Shown in pieces: positions 62,013-64,000 of a stretch of 64,000 nt of DNA. A model generated the notes under the pieces. The model made no database searches, was not told where the DNA came from, and saw nothing but the letters and a program-made list of their open reading frames with translations. How positions within the stretch are numbered: the first letter of the stretch is position 1; the number at the start of each line of letters is the position of its first letter. The position numbers and the translations under genes are program-made. The stretch lies in NCBI GenBank assembly GCA_021613535.1, contig CP075495.1, forward strand, positions 4,216,001 through 4,280,000, in the 5' to 3' direction. The DNA is from Adineta vaga (Eukaryota; Rotifera).

Positions 62013-62775
62013 TTAAAAATATCCATCGGCGATTTTATAGGATCCTATTTGTACTGAATATGTATCGTTACTTAGATCTCTCATTTGATTATTTATATAG
62101 TACTGAGCAACAACTGTCCAATTTCCTGCTTGTATTATACTTCCATTAATGAGTTCGAAAGTGTAAACGACTTGTGTACTTGTAGTATTGATAGTATTTA
62201 ACATAAATGCACCTCCAATATTAACATAAGAATGTGGACCAGTCAGAGTTGGTGTTTTTTGTACAGTTATAATAATTTTCAACTCAGTCAATGTAACTAT
62301 ATTTTCGAATTGTACGGCTTCTTCTTGATAAAATCGACTACCTGATGATGTCGTAGAGATATAATTAAAGAATGAAATTATCTGTGAAGAAGATGGTATC
62401 ACTGATGTACTCGTATACGACTACAAAAGAAAGACTTCATATCAAAACTGTTCACTTTATATGAAAATATCTTACTAATGATGATGATTGATTGATAAAG
62501 CAAACTCGAGAATTAATTTTCACATGAAGATCAGATATTGAGACGTTACTATCAAATATGTAACAGGAATTCGTAGATTTATCATATTGAAAACCATACA
62601 CAAGACTTTGCTGAATGCTTAAACATTGACATGATTTGATTGTTATATTATCATAGAGAACCGCGTCCGATGGCAGAGTAAGATTCGCATTTGCATAACA
62701 ACTTAGACGAATACTAACAATACAGTGTGCAAGAGAAGCTAGAAAAATGAGAAAGTTGACGATCAAGTAACACAT
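62013..62775 (-). CDS. Secreted protein with a Cys-containing N-terminal domain
   Basis: Exon 1 (62775-62476) and exon 2 (62420-62013) join in phase 0 to 235 residues. A signal peptide (MCYLIVNFLIFLASLAHCIV) leads. Residues 25-100 contain four or more Cys and many N-glycosylation sites, with CQCLSIQQSLVYGFQYDKST and CYIFDSNVSISDL, which recall PAN/apple-like modules by spacing only. The second half is a predicted beta-sandwich (GGAFMLNTINTTSTQVVYTF, NWTVVAQYYINNQMRDLS). No TM or GPI signal at the end. The family is not recognised; I infer an extracellular adhesion or recognition role. Confidence 0.6.
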
Positions 62776-63306
62776 CGTTTGACTGTTTAGTTCAATACAT
62801 GACTTTCATTTATACAAAGTTCGTTAATTATACTAAGAAATTCTTTTTGATTAGCTCACATGCAATCATTTTTCATTAAAATAATTTGAGATTCTTTTGA
62901 TGAATATTAACTAATGTCAACAATCGTTAAAAATACTTTTAAATACACAGTAATCGAAGAAAAAGAAGTTTTTCGCTATAATTATAATTCAGTCTTTCTA
63001 CTGCTTAACATCGGTATTGATTTTGAAAATCTATTTATTCTATTGCATATAGATTTTTTGATCGTTGACGTAGTCACCTTTTCGGACAAACTAAAAGAAG
63101 CTGCGCATAAACATTTGATTATAGAATAGACGATGCTATTCTTAAAAATCATATATTCTTCGACTGATTAATTTTCACTTCAAAATACAATAAATTTTCT
63201 TCTTTCTTAATTAAACGTATGCAAATACGGAATTGACTTAATAGATCGATAATAACTGAATATATATATATAAAGGATTTCGAGTACCTTCTATTTTCAT
63301 TTGAAA
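62776..63306. other. Divergent upstream region
   Basis: Between the secreted protein (-) and the partial receptor (+). A 71-codon plus-strand frame starting at 62914 is low complexity and hydrophobic; it could be a 5' exon of the receptor, but no good splice link was found. Confidence 0.4.
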
Positions 63307-64000
63307 ATGTTGTTTTTGAACAGGAACTATTCGGAAATTGCTAATCAATGTTTATTAGGTCTATGTATTTATCCCAGAGAATATTTTCTTAATAAATATT
63401 CTATAATTCATTCGAATACCTTAATGATTCCAATCGTTGGGGCAATTCATTATGATTTACCGTCATTACGTTATATTTATATGTGTGTTCTCATTGTTTT
63501 GGTGATAATTGGTTTGATTAATAATATCTTTTCTTTAATGACACTTCTTCGTGATCGAATTCGATCGACTATTTGTGGAATCTATTTAATTATGTATTCA
63601 ACTTGTAGTTTTATCTTAATGATTTTACTTCTGACAAATATTGGCATTGTTATGTACTATAATGAGTATTTAATACGATTATGGGCATGTCATGGTTATC
63701 CATATCTATCGTTGACAATGGTTTATACAAGTATTTTAATCAGTGTAGCCTTTGCAATCGAAGGTGTTTTAACAAAATGTTTTAAATTTGATAAATTTCG
63801 TTCTAAAAAAAGTGCGATTTTGAATTCTCTATCGTTTATATTTATCGTTTCAATATCAAATCTTGATAAAATATTTGCACGTAATTTAATTCTTGATCAA
63901 TCGGGTAATTTCCATTGTTTATATGAACAATATGCATATAAATCTTGGTCAATGATTTTATTTTTCATTTATATAATTTTACCATGTATCATTCATTTTA
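63307..64000 (+). CDS. Multi-TM receptor, 5' part (runs off the right edge)
   Basis: A frame open from the ATG at 63307 to the window end (231 codons) with no stop. An extracellular N-terminus of about 55 residues (MLFLNRNYSEIANQCLLGLC, then IPIVGAIHYDLPSL) is followed by TM1 (YMCVLIVLVIIGLINNIFSL), TM2 (YLIMYSTCSFILMILLLTNI), TM3 (LSLTMVYTSILISVAFAIEG), TM4 (AILNSLSFIFIVSI) and a fifth segment at the edge (SWSMILFFIYIILPCIIHF). LRDRIRST lies in the first inner loop, and a conserved Cys (LWACHG) precedes TM3, as in GPCRs. I infer an orphan rotifer GPCR. The rest of the gene is outside the window. Confidence 0.65.
   Translation, partial: MLFLNRNYSEIANQCLLGLCIYPREYFLNKYSIIHSNTLMIPIVGAIHYDLPSLRYIYMCVLIVLVIIGLINNIFSLMTLLRDRIRSTICGIYLIMYSTCSFILMILLLTNIGIVMYYNEYLIRLWACHGYPYLSLTMVYTSILISVAFAIEGVLTKCFKFDKFRSKKSAILNSLSFIFIVSISNLDKIFARNLILDQSGNFHCLYEQYAYKSWSMILFFIYIILPCIIHF

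Noticed and set aside
1-64000. Transposons, retroviral elements or telomeric repeats, which are common in bdelloid accessory regions
   Set aside because: I saw no reverse transcriptase, transposase or integrase motifs, no long terminal or inverted repeats, and no telomere-like repeats on either strand.

Overview
The window reads as nuclear DNA of a small-genome invertebrate, most likely a bdelloid rotifer. The basis is AT-rich sequence, genes split by many GT-AG introns of about 45-70 bp, conserved metazoan proteins (SMC6, USP40, CNOT9, Argonaute, ATP synthase subunit c), and among them spliced genes of bacterial or fungal type (MscL, a DUF2807-like adhesin, a fungal-type ACS transporter, a sorbosone-dehydrogenase-like protein, an ATP-grasp protein). 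That mix is well known from bdelloids. The species assignment is inference.

Layout, left to right. 0-4.2 kb: 3' end of a coiled-coil gene (+), an intronless DUF2807-like secreted protein (+), and a 5-exon basic coiled-coil protein (-) that may be shugoshin-like. 4.6-9.4 kb: a 7-exon fungal-type anion:cation symporter (+), a small membrane-protein gene (-), and a decayed second copy of the symporter's 3' half. 9.5-13.8 kb: SMC6 (16 exons). 15.7-21.9 kb: mitochondrial glycine cleavage H protein, then 133 bp later USP40 (20 exons), a possible trans-spliced pair. 22-23.7 kb: a LITAF-type protein (-) and five tRNA-Glu(TTC) genes in tandem (-). 24-25.7 kb: a Mn-type CDF transporter (-). 26.2-28.1 kb: an ATP-grasp-like protein whose 5' part is in another frame (-). 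29.5-35.8 kb: a long coiled-coil gene with more than 20 exons and one 15-nt exon (-). 36.9-37.7 kb: a decayed Cys-rich gene (-).

39-41.7 kb: two tandem MscL mechanosensitive channel genes sharing an intron position, followed by a helical internal-repeat protein (+). 42-49 kb (-): CNOT9 with a +1 frameshift, a four-EF-hand protein, an unknown two-TM protein, and ATP synthase subunit c. 49.4-54.3 kb (+): a sorbosone-dehydrogenase-like secreted protein and a Ser/Asn/Gln-rich protein. 56-59.6 kb (+): a full-length Argonaute with all four slicer residues. 60.4-64 kb: an intronless GPCR-like gene (-), a secreted protein (-), and the 5' part of another multi-TM receptor running off the right edge (+).

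The genes do not form one pathway. The most notable content is the interspersed foreign-type genes, some duplicated and some decaying, which have acquired introns and sit beside ordinary housekeeping genes. Splice sites were assigned by eye from GT-AG signals, matching reading phase and family conservation. No database search was run.
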